Below are positions 43,829 to 53,336 of a DNA stretch of 64,000 nt, piece by piece. Source of the DNA: Planctomycetota bacterium (GTDB lineage Bacteria > Planctomycetota > Planctomycetia > Pirellulales > Pirellulaceae). The number at the start of each line of letters is the position of its first letter. Position 1 is the stretch's first letter. Under the pieces are notes generated by a model that made no database searches, had not been told where the DNA came from, and saw only the letters and a list, made by a program, of their open reading frames with translations. Location: assembly GCA_026692865.1 (NCBI GenBank), contig JAPLNI010000051.1, positions 62,001-126,000 of the forward strand, in the 5' to 3' direction. The position numbers and the translations under genes are program-made.

Positions 43829-46447
43829 ATGTCATCGGCTATGAAACGTTTTTCCATTGCTGCATCAGCGATTTTACTAACTTCTGGTTTAGCGTTTTTC
43901 GCGATTGCCGTAGCGCATCGCGACTCTCGCAATCAGATGGATTTCGGGATTGAATCGCGCCCCGAGTACGCTGATCAAGCTGTTGCTCCCATCGAAATTC
44001 AGTTTCCGTCCAAAAACGAGTTGCGCGCAAGCCTGCACGAGATCGGCTCCTTACGTTCGACGAGTACACCTGCTCAAGAGAGTGTCGACGAGAGCGAAAG
44101 TGATTCGTTTGAATCGGTTGCTGAGCCGCCGCGAATTTCTAACAGCGAGCAGTTTGTAAATAATCCTTTGCCAGCTGAAATGCACGTGGATAGTGAGCAA
44201 CAAATCTCCGGTGAATCTGATCAGCTAGAACCTACTCCATTCGCATCGATTCAAACTATCCAGAATGTTTCCTCACAAGACAACTATGTTAAAGGGCACA
44301 TTGACGGGCCAATCGATGCTTCGAACGAGCCGTCAGAAGTCCAGCTCGCAGGAAGTTTTGAAGGCAGCATACGTCCACTTCCTCCAGCGAAACTGCTTCC
44401 CCCGCCTTCGGTCGTCACGCCACCTGTCGTAACGCCGGGTCCGATCGGTGATTCTACGGCGGGCGCTGCTCCAGTAGCCAACGCAGCCCCAGCGTTAATG
44501 CCACCCAGTTCATTTCCTTCGGCTCCTACTGCTACGGAGAATCGAGTGGTCGCATCACCTGGATTTGCTGTGCCAAGCAATGTGGCTCCAAAGCTGGGAC
44601 CGCCAACGAGTGTCGTTCCAGGTGCGACGCCGTTTGGAAACGCGTCAGGAAATGATCCAGCGGCTTTGACTGGTTCAGAGCGAGTCGAGTCCCCCTCAGG
44701 GTTCGCAGCGGGGGTTCCGAATCCAGCTAGTGAAGCACCATCGCTAACGCGGGGAAATAGTCTAAACGGCACTGCTTCCGCGACACCTTCACCCTTCGCG
44801 AAGCCAACTTCCTCTTGGCCCAACAGCACAATTCAAACTGCCCAGCCTCTTGCCACGGAGCGAGCGTCAGCCCCTCAAGTGCCCTCTAGCTTCCAGTCGG
44901 CAACTTCTCAATCTGCTGCTTCCCAACGGGCATCTAGCCAGATGATGAGTCCGCAACCCATGCAATCGCAGCCAATCAATAACAGGCCGCTTAATTCATC
45001 GATGACGTTTAAAGCCGAACCAGCCCAAGCAACTGAAGCACTTTTAGCGAGTAGTGCTCCTGGAGTTCGCCAGCTTGATGGTTCACAAAATCCGAGCTTA
45101 CAAATACATAAGCGTGCTCCCGAGGAAGTCCAGGTTGATCATCCGGCGACGTTTACACTATTGATTCGTAACGTTGGAACGGCAACAGCCTATGACGTCG
45201 TGATCACCGATTCGGTGCCGCGTGGGACGCGACTGTCGAAGACGAATCCGCCGGCTCAATCCAGAAACGATGGTGCACTGGTTTGGTCGCTCGGCGAGAT
45301 GTCTGCTGGTAGCGAGCAGGTACTTACAGTGGAAGTCATTCCGGAAACTGAAGGAGAAATTGGAAGCGTTGCGAGTGTTACCTTCGCCGCACAAGCTTCT
45401 GTTCGGACAGTCAGCACGCAACCTAAGTTGGTTGTAAACCAGTCTACATCCGGAAAAGTTTTACTCGGCCAACCAGTCAAGATTCAAATATCGATCACCA
45501 ATGAAGGAACCGGTGTGGCGCGTGGGGTGTCCCTTGAGGAGGACGTCCCACCGGGGCTACGACACCCCATGGGCGCGACCTTGGGAGTACCGTTAGGAGA
45601 TCTTGTACCAGGGCAGTCTCGAACGACTCAACTAGAGTTGATTGGAGTAGAGCCAGGTGTTGTACAAAACCTTCTTCGAGCCGTGTCGTCAAATGCATCC
45701 ACTGCCGAATCGAGTGTTCCAATCGAGGTCGTTGCACCTCAACTGAGGCTGACTGCTGGTGGGCCCAAATTGCGATACCTTGAACGTCCGGCAACGTATC
45801 AAGTCAGTATCACAAACTCGGGTACTTCGATGGCCCACAACGTCGAGATTTTTGCTTACTTACCACGCGGAATGCAATTCAACTCAGCAATCAACGATGG
45901 TGAGTATCTCTCCGATCAGCATGCCGTCACTTGGGGGCTAGAGGAGCTTGCAGTCGGAGCGACAGCAACCACCGAAATGACCCTACTTCCTGTTGAAGAG
46001 GGAGACTATGTCATTCGCATGCAAGGCCGAGGAGATGGCGTAAAGTCAGAGCCATTTGAAAAGCCACTTCGAATCGAAGGACAGAGCGAGCTTGCTTTCT
46101 CGATCGAAGACGACAACGACCCTATTGAGACAGACGAACAAACGACCTATGTCGTAAAGCTAACGAATAATGGGACCCGAATCGATCAAGATGTAAGTCT
46201 TTTAATTGAGTTACCGCCGGGAGCAAAAGTGCTTCAAGTAAACGCGCCGGTCGCCTACAACGTAACTCGTGAGGGAATCGTATTTGACCCTATTCCACAG
46301 GTGAAAGCGAAGGATCAACAGTCCTTCCGATTCAGTCTCCAGCTAACTCAAGAAGGAACTCAAGTCGTGCGTGCTCAAGTCAAGAGCAAGCTTCGACCGC
46401 TCGCAATTGTCAAAGAAGAAAGCACGCAAGTTTACCACGATCACTAA
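43829..46447 (+). CDS. Exported DUF11-repeat surface protein with Pro/Ser-rich stalk
   Basis: An 872-residue exported protein with a signal-anchor leader (MKRFSIAASAILLTSGLAFF). Residues about 180-410 are a long Pro/Ala/Ser-rich disordered region (PPAKLLPPPSVVTPPVVTPG). The rest is four tandem beta-sandwich repeats of the DUF11/conserved-repeat type (VDHPATFTLLIRNVGTATAY, VKIQISITNEGTGVARGVSL, ATYQVSITNSGTSMAHNVEI, QTTYVVKLTNNGTRIDQDVS). Such stalks occur in cell-surface or cell-cell contact proteins. No sorting motif was seen at the C-terminus. The opposite strand carries a long Gly-rich open frame caused by the Pro-rich codons. Confidence 0.85.
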   Translation: MSSAMKRFSIAASAILLTSGLAFFAIAVAHRDSRNQMDFGIESRPEYADQAVAPIEIQFPSKNELRASLHEIGSLRSTSTPAQESVDESESDSFESVAEPPRISNSEQFVNNPLPAEMHVDSEQQISGESDQLEPTPFASIQTIQNVSSQDNYVKGHIDGPIDASNEPSEVQLAGSFEGSIRPLPPAKLLPPPSVVTPPVVTPGPIGDSTAGAAPVANAAPALMPPSSFPSAPTATENRVVASPGFAVPSNVAPKLGPPTSVVPGATPFGNASGNDPAALTGSERVESPSGFAAGVPNPASEAPSLTRGNSLNGTASATPSPFAKPTSSWPNSTIQTAQPLATERASAPQVPSSFQSATSQSAASQRASSQMMSPQPMQSQPINNRPLNSSMTFKAEPAQATEALLASSAPGVRQLDGSQNPSLQIHKRAPEEVQVDHPATFTLLIRNVGTATAYDVVITDSVPRGTRLSKTNPPAQSRNDGALVWSLGEMSAGSEQVLTVEVIPETEGEIGSVASVTFAAQASVRTVSTQPKLVVNQSTSGKVLLGQPVKIQISITNEGTGVARGVSLEEDVPPGLRHPMGATLGVPLGDLVPGQSRTTQLELIGVEPGVVQNLLRAVSSNASTAESSVPIEVVAPQLRLTAGGPKLRYLERPATYQVSITNSGTSMAHNVEIFAYLPRGMQFNSAINDGEYLSDQHAVTWGLEELAVGATATTEMTLLPVEEGDYVIRMQGRGDGVKSEPFEKPLRIEGQSELAFSIEDDNDPIETDEQTTYVVKLTNNGTRIDQDVSLLIELPPGAKVLQVNAPVAYNVTREGIVFDPIPQVKAKDQQSFRFSLQLTQEGTQVVRAQVKSKLRPLAIVKEESTQVYHDH

Positions 46448-46568
46448 AAACACTTGATAGTCCTAACAAGTGTCATTTGGAACAATTGTTTTGGATATAC
46501 TGCTATGACGTTGTTAGCTTTACAGCAATGACTTCGTCACGTAGTCCCAAACATAGGTAAGCAAATTC

Positions 46569-47570
46569 ATGGCATTCCATACAAACCGAAGAGATTTTCT
46601 TCGTCGCGTTTCAAGCAGCTCTATTTTGATGGCATCCACCTTGGGTGCTACTAACGTGCTTGGTGAGTACGGTCCAATCCAGCGTACAGCCGGGTCCCAT
46701 TTACGCGTTTCGCTCAACGCGTACTCTTTTCTCGAGTTGTTGAATGCAAATGCCAAAGACTCAAGTACGGGTGTTAATCTATTTCAAGTCTGCGACTTTT
46801 GCGCGCGGCATGGATTTGATGCGGTCGATTTGACTGGCTATTTCTTCCCTGGATATCCCAACGCACCCGATGATAACTACATCATAAAATTAAAGCGTTA
46901 TGCTTTTGATCGCGGTTTGGATATCAGCGGTACTGGTGTAAGAAATGATTTTACCACTGCTGAAAAATCAGTCCGCGATGAAGGCGTTCAGCGCATCAAG
47001 ATGTGGATAGAAGTTGCCGCGAAATTGGGTGCACCGGCCATTCGTGCTTTTGCAGACTGCCAAACTCCATTCAAGAATTGGCAAGAAGCCTCTCAAAGTT
47101 CAACCCGCAACGCGGTCGAAAGCTGGATGGCAGATTCGCTTCGTGAGTGTGCCGAGTATGGTCAAAAGTTTGGTGTCGTTGTTGCTGTTCAGAATCATGG
47201 CGACTTCATCAACACTGGCGAAGACCACCTAAGCCTTTTAAGAAAAGTCGATCATCCTTGGTGTGCTGCTCTTGTCGACACAGGCAAGTACTTAACAGCC
47301 GACCCGTATGCCGACATCGCAATTATGGCACCCTATGCGGTGAATTGGCAGATCAAGGAGACGATGAATAGTCTTCCCACAGGTTCTCCTACCGATATGA
47401 ATCGTTTAGTCACGATTGTTAGGCAATCTGGATATCGTGGATACCTTCCCATTGAAACACTTGCGATGAAGCGAAAGAACTACGACCCATTTGTCGAAGT
47501 TCCAAAAGTGCTCGCTGAACTCCGCAAGGCAATTGCCGAGACATCTGAAGTCGCACCCCTTCCGAATTAG
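46569..47570 (+). CDS. Tat-exported sugar phosphate isomerase/epimerase-like protein
   Basis: A 333-residue xylose-isomerase-like TIM barrel with a twin-arginine leader (NRRDFLRRVSSSSILMASTL). The barrel shows FCARHGFDAVDLTGYFFPGY, VAAKLGAPAIRAFADCQTP, FGVVVAVQNHGDFINTGEDH, AALVDTGKYLTADPYADIAI, VNWQIKETMNSLPTG and YRGYLPIETLAMKRKNYDPF. Metal ligands are expected in VQNHGD, LVDTGK and PIETL. It resembles the other Tat isomerase-like gene at 39509-40444 in design but not closely in sequence. Its transcript ends at the terminator 47637-47680. Confidence 0.85.
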   Translation: MAFHTNRRDFLRRVSSSSILMASTLGATNVLGEYGPIQRTAGSHLRVSLNAYSFLELLNANAKDSSTGVNLFQVCDFCARHGFDAVDLTGYFFPGYPNAPDDNYIIKLKRYAFDRGLDISGTGVRNDFTTAEKSVRDEGVQRIKMWIEVAAKLGAPAIRAFADCQTPFKNWQEASQSSTRNAVESWMADSLRECAEYGQKFGVVVAVQNHGDFINTGEDHLSLLRKVDHPWCAALVDTGKYLTADPYADIAIMAPYAVNWQIKETMNSLPTGSPTDMNRLVTIVRQSGYRGYLPIETLAMKRKNYDPFVEVPKVLAELRKAIAETSEVAPLPN

Positions 47571-47636
47571 TTTTGCACGCAATTCGTATTGTTTGCGTCC
47601 GCTAAAGCCATCGAGTCAATTTGAATCTACAAATGC

Positions 47637-47680
47637 GAATCGCCTAGCCTCGAACGTTCGAGACTGGGCGATTCTTTTTT
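47637..47680 (+). terminator. Rho-independent terminator of the isomerase-like gene
   Basis: The stem GAATCGCC / GGCGATTC encloses a second, self-complementary part (CTCGAACGTTCGAG), and TTTTTT follows directly. It lies 66 nt after the stop of the isomerase-like gene. The inner palindrome makes the whole hairpin unusually long. Confidence 0.88.
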
Positions 47681-47733
47681 CTTCGGATCTTTTTCTGGAC
47701 GACATGTCGCTACGAGGATCAGGATTTTCATCC

Positions 47734-48368
47734 TAGTGTTTTGTCCAGATTAAAAACTGGGGTTCCCTTGGTTGGGCCCAAGAGACGATACTGCATTCCT
47801 TGCAAGGAGGAATGCAATGAACAAGGAACGCATTGTAACGCTGACGGATCAGCAACGAGAGACTCTAGCAAAGATAGTCAAGACTGAGACGGTTCGCCCG
47901 CCAAAGTGCGCCGTTCGCAGGTGCTGTTAAAAGCTGATCATGTCAGTGGCGGTTGGACAGGCCAGCAGATTACCGAGGCATATTCTTGTCGCGTTCAAAC
48001 GGTCGAGAACATTCGAAAGCGGTTTTGTGTTGAGGGATTTGACGCTACCGTTTCCAAGAAACGCGAGCATGTTCCACTCGGTCCGAAGTTGGATGGTGAG
48101 CAAGAAGCGAAGGTCATTGCATTGCGTTTGGGAGAAGCACCTGAGGGCTATTCGAATTGGACCTTGCGTCTGCTTCAGACAAAGGTTGTGGAGTTATCGA
48201 TTGTCGATTCTGTGTCTCGTCACTTGGAGATCTAAAGAATGCAACGCACGCTTGGCAGGCCGCAACCAACGATCGAAAGCGTGGCGTTGATTGGCAGTTC
48301 AAGATCGACGATGCTAGAGTAAAACTAACGTCGCTCTACCCAAAAAAGCTAATCTGTACAAAGCACTG
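47734..48368 (+). mobile_element. Decayed IS630-type insertion sequence, about 635 bp
   Basis: The left end TAGTGTTTTGTCCAGATTA at 47734 matches the reverse complement of the right end TAATCTGTACAAAGCACT at 48350-48367, with few mismatches. Inside lie the N-terminal and C-terminal parts of one transposase, with the middle missing. The ends resemble those of the MITE-like elements elsewhere in the window. A canonical element of this family should be about 1.1 kb, so nearly half has been deleted. Confidence 0.75.
47817..48349 (+). pseudogene. IS630-family transposase remnant (frameshifted, catalytic core deleted)
   Basis: ATG 47817 follows a perfect AAGGAGG site that is folded into the hairpin GCATTCC...GGAATGC. 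The first frame (MNKERIVTLTDQQRETLAKI) stops after 37 codons. The next frame continues VRRSQVLLKADHVSGGWTGQ with the helix-turn-helix ITEAYSCRVQTVENIRKRF and a second one, EAPEGYSNWTLRLLQTKVVE. After a stop, another frame gives NDRKRGVDWQFKIDDARVKL, the usual C-terminal end of these transposases. The DDE catalytic residues fall in the missing middle, so the gene cannot be active. Confidence 0.8.
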
Positions 48369-48409
48369 GGTTTTTTCTTCGTGCCTAGCAGCGGGATTTA
48401 ACAAAAGTC

Positions 48410-51400
48410 TCAACTTTGCGCTAACGCGACGTCGTTACAATGGGTAGTCTTTCCCAATACCTGTTCGCGTGAAAACGTAAGTATTGTGTAGAGCTTGAAG
48501 AGTAGTGGGACCATAATCAGTACCAATAGTGTGCTTCCAATCAGTCCAAACGCTAAACTCGTTGCCATCGGAATTAGTGCTTGGGCTTGCAGAGATTTTT
48601 CGAGCAACATCGGGAGCAGGCCTGCGACGGTAGTCACACTTGTCAAAAACACGGCCCTAAGTCTTCGAGAACCTGCGTTTAGCAAGGCCTGATCGACGGG
48701 CATACCATCGCGAATACAATGATTTATAAAGTCAACGAGAACAATTGAATCGTTCACGACCACACCGGCCAAGGTCACCATTCCAAACATACTAAAAAGA
48801 GTAAGCGGTAGCCCCATGAATGCGTGACCGAAGATCGCCCCGACGATACTAAAAGGAATAATCGCCAGAATAATTAATGGCTGCAAATAGGATCGAAACT
48901 CGAATACAAGTAAGAGATACATCGTCATTAGGGCCACGATGAAGCCGACGAGCAAACTAAAAAACGACTCGGCTGTCTCTTGCTGTTGACCTTCCCAACG
49001 GAAACGTAGTGACGGATACTTCGCCATCAATTTGGGAACGATATTGTTTTGGAGATGCTGAGCGACTAGTGCGGCATTAGCCTGAGTTGAATCCACATCG
49101 GCGCTCACTGTGATCGACCGAAGCTGGTCAAGACGATTGATTTCGGAGTATCCTCGTGCGACTTCGATATCGGCAAGTTCACTGAGCGGCCTCTCCTTAC
49201 CATCGGCACCTCGCACGCGAAGTTCTTGCATATCGGAAAGAGATCGACGTTGTTCGATTGGGTACCGAACCATAAGTTTGACTTCATGACGACCGCGTTG
49301 AAGTCGCATTACTTCCGCACCATAGTAGGAATTGCGAACCGTCTCTGAGAGATCTTCATTTGATAACCCAAGCGACACGGCTTCGTCCTTGATGCTGAAT
49401 TGATATTCGATTTTCCCTGGATTGGAATCGTCGCGGATATCAGAGACGCCTGCAAAACTGGACAATGCCTTTTTCGAAGCTTCGATCGCTGCTTCCAAAG
49501 CTTTCACGTCTTGCGATGGTGCGAGTATCTTGAATTCGAGTGCTTTGCCGCCAGGCCCCATGTTAGCAGTTTCGTAAGAAACACGCTCTGCGCCTGGGAA
49601 AATACCTGCTTTCTCTCGCCATCTTTTAATGATGTCAGAGCTCGTCACGTTTCGGCGGGTTGCTTCATGGATTTCTACTTGAACTTGCGCAACATGCGAA
49701 CCGCTGATTCGATCACCTGCGGCAGGATCTCCGTTGACAGCCGAGCCAACTTGAAGGAAGGTCAATATTACAGGCCCGCGTGGCGCGGTTGGATCGGTCG
49801 GGTCAGGAGTTAGGTTAGTTCCTTCGGAGTTTTCTTGCTCAGCGATTTCCGCACTGACATCGCGAATCGCCTGTTCCATCCGCCTCGCAGCTTCACTCGT
49901 AATTGCAACCGGAGTTCCATCCGGGTAGACGACCTGGGCAATTAATGTCTTCCCATCTAATTGCGGGAAGAACTCGAAAGCGACCCAACCCGATCGAATC
50001 ATACCCAGTGCAAGGCAAACCAAAAGCACACCGACAGAGATCGGTAAGAGCGGGAAACTAAGTGATAATTTTAGGGCGTTAAGAAATACGACTTCGCCAA
50101 ACCAATCTAATGCTGCATTGCATCGTTGTGAAACCTTATCGAGCAGCATTTCAAGCGGCCTGATGATGCTTGAAAGTCTATACTTGGTTTTTTCCCAAAA
50201 CGACTTCGGGGGACCATCGTGAGATACCAGGTGACCTGGCAATGCGAAAGTTGCCTCAGCCAGGGAGATCAATAGCATGGCGATAATCGCCGCCGGCATC
50301 ACAGCGATGAACTTACCCATGACTCCTGAAACATAGAATAGTGGTACGAAGGCAACGATCGTAGTTGCTACGCTTGAGAAGACACTCGGTAGGACTTCCA
50401 AAGCACCATCGATGGCTGCTTGTTCGTGCGATTTTCCCATCATTCGATGTTCGTAGATATTTTCGCCAATTACAATTCCATCATCGACGACGATTCCCAC
50501 TGCCATCAAAAATGCGAACATAGTAAGCATGTTAAGTGTCTCGCCGGTAAAATACAGATAAATACCGGCTCCCATTAAACTGACGGGTATTCCCAGTGCG
50601 ACCCAAAACGCTAAACGTAGATTGAGGAACATTGCCAAAAGCACGAAAACAATTACACCACCTTGAATACCATTCTCGCGAAGCATGCGCATTCGATCTC
50701 GAACATCTTCGCTTTCATCTCCCCAGGTTTTAACCGAGTATCCCTCAGGAACTTCTAACGTAGATACTAACGCGTTGACTTCGTCTGAGATGTTTAAAAG
50801 GTCTTCATCACTCGTCCGTTCGATTAAGATCACCATTGCCGGACGTCCGTTGACCTCACTCAGAGCAGTGACATCATCAAATGCATCGCGAACAATCCCG
50901 AGATCGGAGACATTTAATACAACTCCGTTGGTTTGTGAAAGAATCGGCAATTTGGCAATGTCCTCGCCTAGGTCGCTTTTGTTTTTTCCTCTCAATAGAA
51001 TTTCTTGGCCGTCGCTCTTTAATTGTCCGCCGGGAAGCTCAAGATTTTCGCGACGCAATGTTTGAGCAACCTGTGCAAGTGTAAGCCCATGCTTACGGAG
51101 TGTTGCTTCGGGGATTTCGACGTCGATTTGATACGGCTTCTCGTTCTGTATTTTTGCTTGGGAGACAGATGGCAATTCGAGCAGGCGTTCGCGAATGAGT
51201 TCGGTGTAACTTCTGAGACGCAACTCAGCATCCGAATTGGTTTTGTCCGAGTGATTGTTTACCCTGGTTTCTGGGCCTAGAACCGCAACGCGAATCGCAG
51301 GCAAGCGAAACGTGATCTGCTCGACCGTCGCTTTCTCGCTACGATTTGGAAAAAAGACAGAGACTCGATCTACGGCAGATCGAATCTCGGAGAGAATCTT

Positions 51401-51712
51401 CTGCGGATCGGTAACATCGCTTTCTAGTTGGGCGAGTGTGAATCCAGAGCCTTCGCGGCAGATACTAGATAACTTCTTAATGCCCGAGATCGCTTGGATA
51501 GACTCTTCAATCTTTTGGCAGATGCCGCTTTCGACTTCGTCCGGAGTCGCTCCAGGATACGAGACTGTAACAAGAATTACATCTAACTGAAATTCTGGAA
51601 ACGTTTCACGACGCATCCCGAAGAACGACAAGAAGCCTCCTACCAGCAGTAAGACAACCAGCACGTTCATGCCGGCCATATTTCGTACGGCCCAAGTAAT
51701 TACCGATCTCAT
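48410..51712 (-). CDS. RND-family efflux transporter permease (AcrB-like)
   Basis: An 1100-residue inner-membrane pump of the resistance-nodulation-division superfamily, proton-driven and trimeric. It has a first helix (MNVLVVLLLVGGFLSFFGMR), a large periplasmic loop (FQLDVILVTVSYPGATPDEV), and a helix cluster with LAMFLNLRLAFWVALGIPVS and FLMAVGIVVDDGIVIGENIY. It also has a second periplasmic loop and a matching helix cluster (MFGMVTLAGVVVNDSIVLVD). VVDDGIVIGENIYEH carries the conserved Asp pair. The substrate cannot be told, and no adaptor gene is adjacent. It ends 42 bp from the decayed IS, so insertion occurred just past its 3' end. Confidence 0.93.
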   Translation of the reverse strand: MRSVITWAVRNMAGMNVLVVLLLVGGFLSFFGMRRETFPEFQLDVILVTVSYPGATPDEVESGICQKIEESIQAISGIKKLSSICREGSGFTLAQLESDVTDPQKILSEIRSAVDRVSVFFPNRSEKATVEQITFRLPAIRVAVLGPETRVNNHSDKTNSDAELRLRSYTELIRERLLELPSVSQAKIQNEKPYQIDVEIPEATLRKHGLTLAQVAQTLRRENLELPGGQLKSDGQEILLRGKNKSDLGEDIAKLPILSQTNGVVLNVSDLGIVRDAFDDVTALSEVNGRPAMVILIERTSDEDLLNISDEVNALVSTLEVPEGYSVKTWGDESEDVRDRMRMLRENGIQGGVIVFVLLAMFLNLRLAFWVALGIPVSLMGAGIYLYFTGETLNMLTMFAFLMAVGIVVDDGIVIGENIYEHRMMGKSHEQAAIDGALEVLPSVFSSVATTIVAFVPLFYVSGVMGKFIAVMPAAIIAMLLISLAEATFALPGHLVSHDGPPKSFWEKTKYRLSSIIRPLEMLLDKVSQRCNAALDWFGEVVFLNALKLSLSFPLLPISVGVLLVCLALGMIRSGWVAFEFFPQLDGKTLIAQVVYPDGTPVAITSEAARRMEQAIRDVSAEIAEQENSEGTNLTPDPTDPTAPRGPVILTFLQVGSAVNGDPAAGDRISGSHVAQVQVEIHEATRRNVTSSDIIKRWREKAGIFPGAERVSYETANMGPGGKALEFKILAPSQDVKALEAAIEASKKALSSFAGVSDIRDDSNPGKIEYQFSIKDEAVSLGLSNEDLSETVRNSYYGAEVMRLQRGRHEVKLMVRYPIEQRRSLSDMQELRVRGADGKERPLSELADIEVARGYSEINRLDQLRSITVSADVDSTQANAALVAQHLQNNIVPKLMAKYPSLRFRWEGQQQETAESFFSLLVGFIVALMTMYLLLVFEFRSYLQPLIILAIIPFSIVGAIFGHAFMGLPLTLFSMFGMVTLAGVVVNDSIVLVDFINHCIRDGMPVDQALLNAGSRRLRAVFLTSVTTVAGLLPMLLEKSLQAQALIPMATSLAFGLIGSTLLVLIMVPLLFKLYTILTFSREQVLGKTTHCNDVALAQS

Positions 51713-51822
51713 CTAATTATCGATCTCATCATTCAAAACATCCTATCAACGAAAACGGCTTCAACAGTCGGCGTGGATAGTTTAGTCGTGTGACGAGTCG
51801 GACGATACGCTTATTTGGCTAC

Positions 51823-52395
51823 TCAGAAGCCACTTGGACGGCGATGCATGAATCGTGGGTAGGGAGGGTCGCAGTGAGGAGGAAGTTCGCCTTCGTTTTC
51901 CTCGAGCCACTCATCCCGTTCTGCATCGGTTGCGTAGTACCGGAGCCAGGTTTCCGAATCATTTTCATCCAGACAATGCCAGTGAAGATAATTCTTGGGA
52001 TGCTCGATTTTCTTCTCGTAACTTGGAAGAATGTCTCGCGAAATCAAGCAGTAAAGCTGCCGGTCGCTTAGGTGATCAGTAAATGCCAAAACAATTCTTT
52101 GGCCGTATAGTTTTTGCAAGGTTTCGTTCAGGTAACGCTTGACCTGAGCGTCCGAGAGTTCGTCCATTCGGGGGAGCAGCAGTTCAGGCTCAAACCAACG
52201 GCTGATTGGAAGTGCTGGGGCACGCTCCCAATCAAGCATCGACTGGAGGAAGTCATTTTCCTGAGCAAGAGGCAGATGTCGAACGGCAACCAAATCGACC
52301 GCTTCGTCTAAATATGGTTCGAGCTCATCCCTCAACTGAGCATTCAGCAGCAGTTGATCGACTTCGTCTTCGAGCGGGAATGGTAGATGGTTCAT
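51823..52395 (-). CDS. Acidic hypothetical protein
   Basis: A 190-residue soluble protein without a signal peptide (MNHLPFPLEDEVDQLLLNAQ). It is rich in Leu, Asp and Glu, with segments WFEPELLLPRMDELSDAQVK, RIVLAFTDHLSDRQLYCLIS and HWHCLDENDSETWLRYYATD, and an end rich in Pro/Arg. It is helical throughout by appearance. I recognise no family. It lies 110 bp upstream of the RND permease on the same strand, and a joint transcript is possible. Confidence 0.65.
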   Translation of the reverse strand: MNHLPFPLEDEVDQLLLNAQLRDELEPYLDEAVDLVAVRHLPLAQENDFLQSMLDWERAPALPISRWFEPELLLPRMDELSDAQVKRYLNETLQKLYGQRIVLAFTDHLSDRQLYCLISRDILPSYEKKIEHPKNYLHWHCLDENDSETWLRYYATDAERDEWLEENEGELPPHCDPPYPRFMHRRPSGF

Positions 52396-52644
52396 ACTTC
52401 TTTCGAGCGCCTGGCACGTCCTACGGGCTGAATACTTTTGTGAAATGCTCTGTGTGAACTGAGCCCTTCCACTCTATCCGAAGAGCCCCGCTCGATCAAA
52501 GCTTTGACTTGAATGCAAACCAGGAAAACATCGATTTAAGAAATCGGTTGGGCAAAGAAGCGTCATAATCGTCACGAATTAACGTTTGGGACGCATGGAG
52601 CACGAAACAACAAGCTAGCGATCAAGGAACTTCCAGCAATTTGC

Positions 52645-52793
52645 TTTTGCTTCGGCCAGATTTGAAACCTTGACTTACCCTTGTACCAGATGTCGTAAGA
52701 CATCTGCCGACATCAGCTTTAGCCGCTATTTCGATCGACATCTGAATTCTTAGGAATTCAGCTATCCCAGTTTTTGAGTTGGACAAAGCATCA
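52645..52793 (+). repeat. MITE-like element, copy E
   Basis: The left end TTTTGCTTCGGCCAGATTTG at 52645, the core 52683-52765 (83 bp, palindrome AGATGTCGTAAGACATCT and GAATTCTTAGGAATTC), and the right end CCCAGTTTTTGAGTTGGACA followed by AAGCATCA, closing at 52793. Both ends align with copies A, D and F. It takes up about a quarter of the 527-bp spacer between an acidic hypothetical gene and the DksA-like gene; nothing else was seen there. Confidence 0.8.
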
Positions 52794-52922
52794 AGAGCGA
52801 AATGCGACTTTAAAACTGCGATTGTGACGATTATCACATTGCCATTAGCCCACGGGCAATCTCAGCAATTGCTTTGAAACTGCTTGCGGAGAGAGCCGAA
52901 TAAAGGAGAATCAGCCTCGGGT

Positions 52923-53336
52923 CTACCAAGCGGAATGTTCGGCTGAGTCATCCACGTAGGAATTAAAACGTGGGATGATTTTTTCTTTTTGACGTGCACA
53001 CGCGATGCAAGCGGTCGCATAGGGAACTGCCTGAAGACGCGCGAGTGGGATTGGTTTCTCGCAAACGTCGCAATCCCCGTAGCGTCCCTCTTTCATCCGA
53101 TTGAGGGCTTCTTCGATATGTCCGAGTTCTCGGCTTTCAACCTGTGCAAGCTGACTGCTTATTTCGTCTTGGGTAGTGTCCATTGCGATGTCGACAACAT
53201 CGCCGCCGTCCATCGACAACTGCTGAAGAAGACTTAAATCCCCTGCCAAAGCCTTTCTCAAAGCTTCTCGGCGAAATAATAAGACGTCACGTAGTTTAGC
53301 CAGAGACTCTTTTCGCGTCATGGTCTTTCCGGGCAA
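52923..53336 (-). CDS. DksA/TraR-type C4 zinc-finger protein
   Basis: A 137-residue protein of the DksA/TraR family. The coiled-coil N-terminus (LAKLRDVLLFRREALRKALA, then QDEISSQLAQVESRELGHIE) leads to a zinc finger with C89, C92, C110 and C113 (YGDCDVCEKPIPLARLQAV, ATACIACARQKEK). Members bind the secondary channel of RNA polymerase and adjust transcription during starvation. DksA itself has Asp-Ala at the coiled-coil tip; here the tip region has MDTTQDE, so activity may differ. Many planctomycetes carry several such paralogues. Confidence 0.85.
   Translation of the reverse strand: MPGKTMTRKESLAKLRDVLLFRREALRKALAGDLSLLQQLSMDGGDVVDIAMDTTQDEISSQLAQVESRELGHIEEALNRMKEGRYGDCDVCEKPIPLARLQAVPYATACIACARQKEKIIPRFNSYVDDSAEHSAW

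Noticed and set aside
44284-44829. Long minus-strand Gly-rich open frame (181 codons)
   Set aside because: It is the shadow of the Pro/Ala-rich linker of the DUF11 protein on the other strand; no start context or domain.
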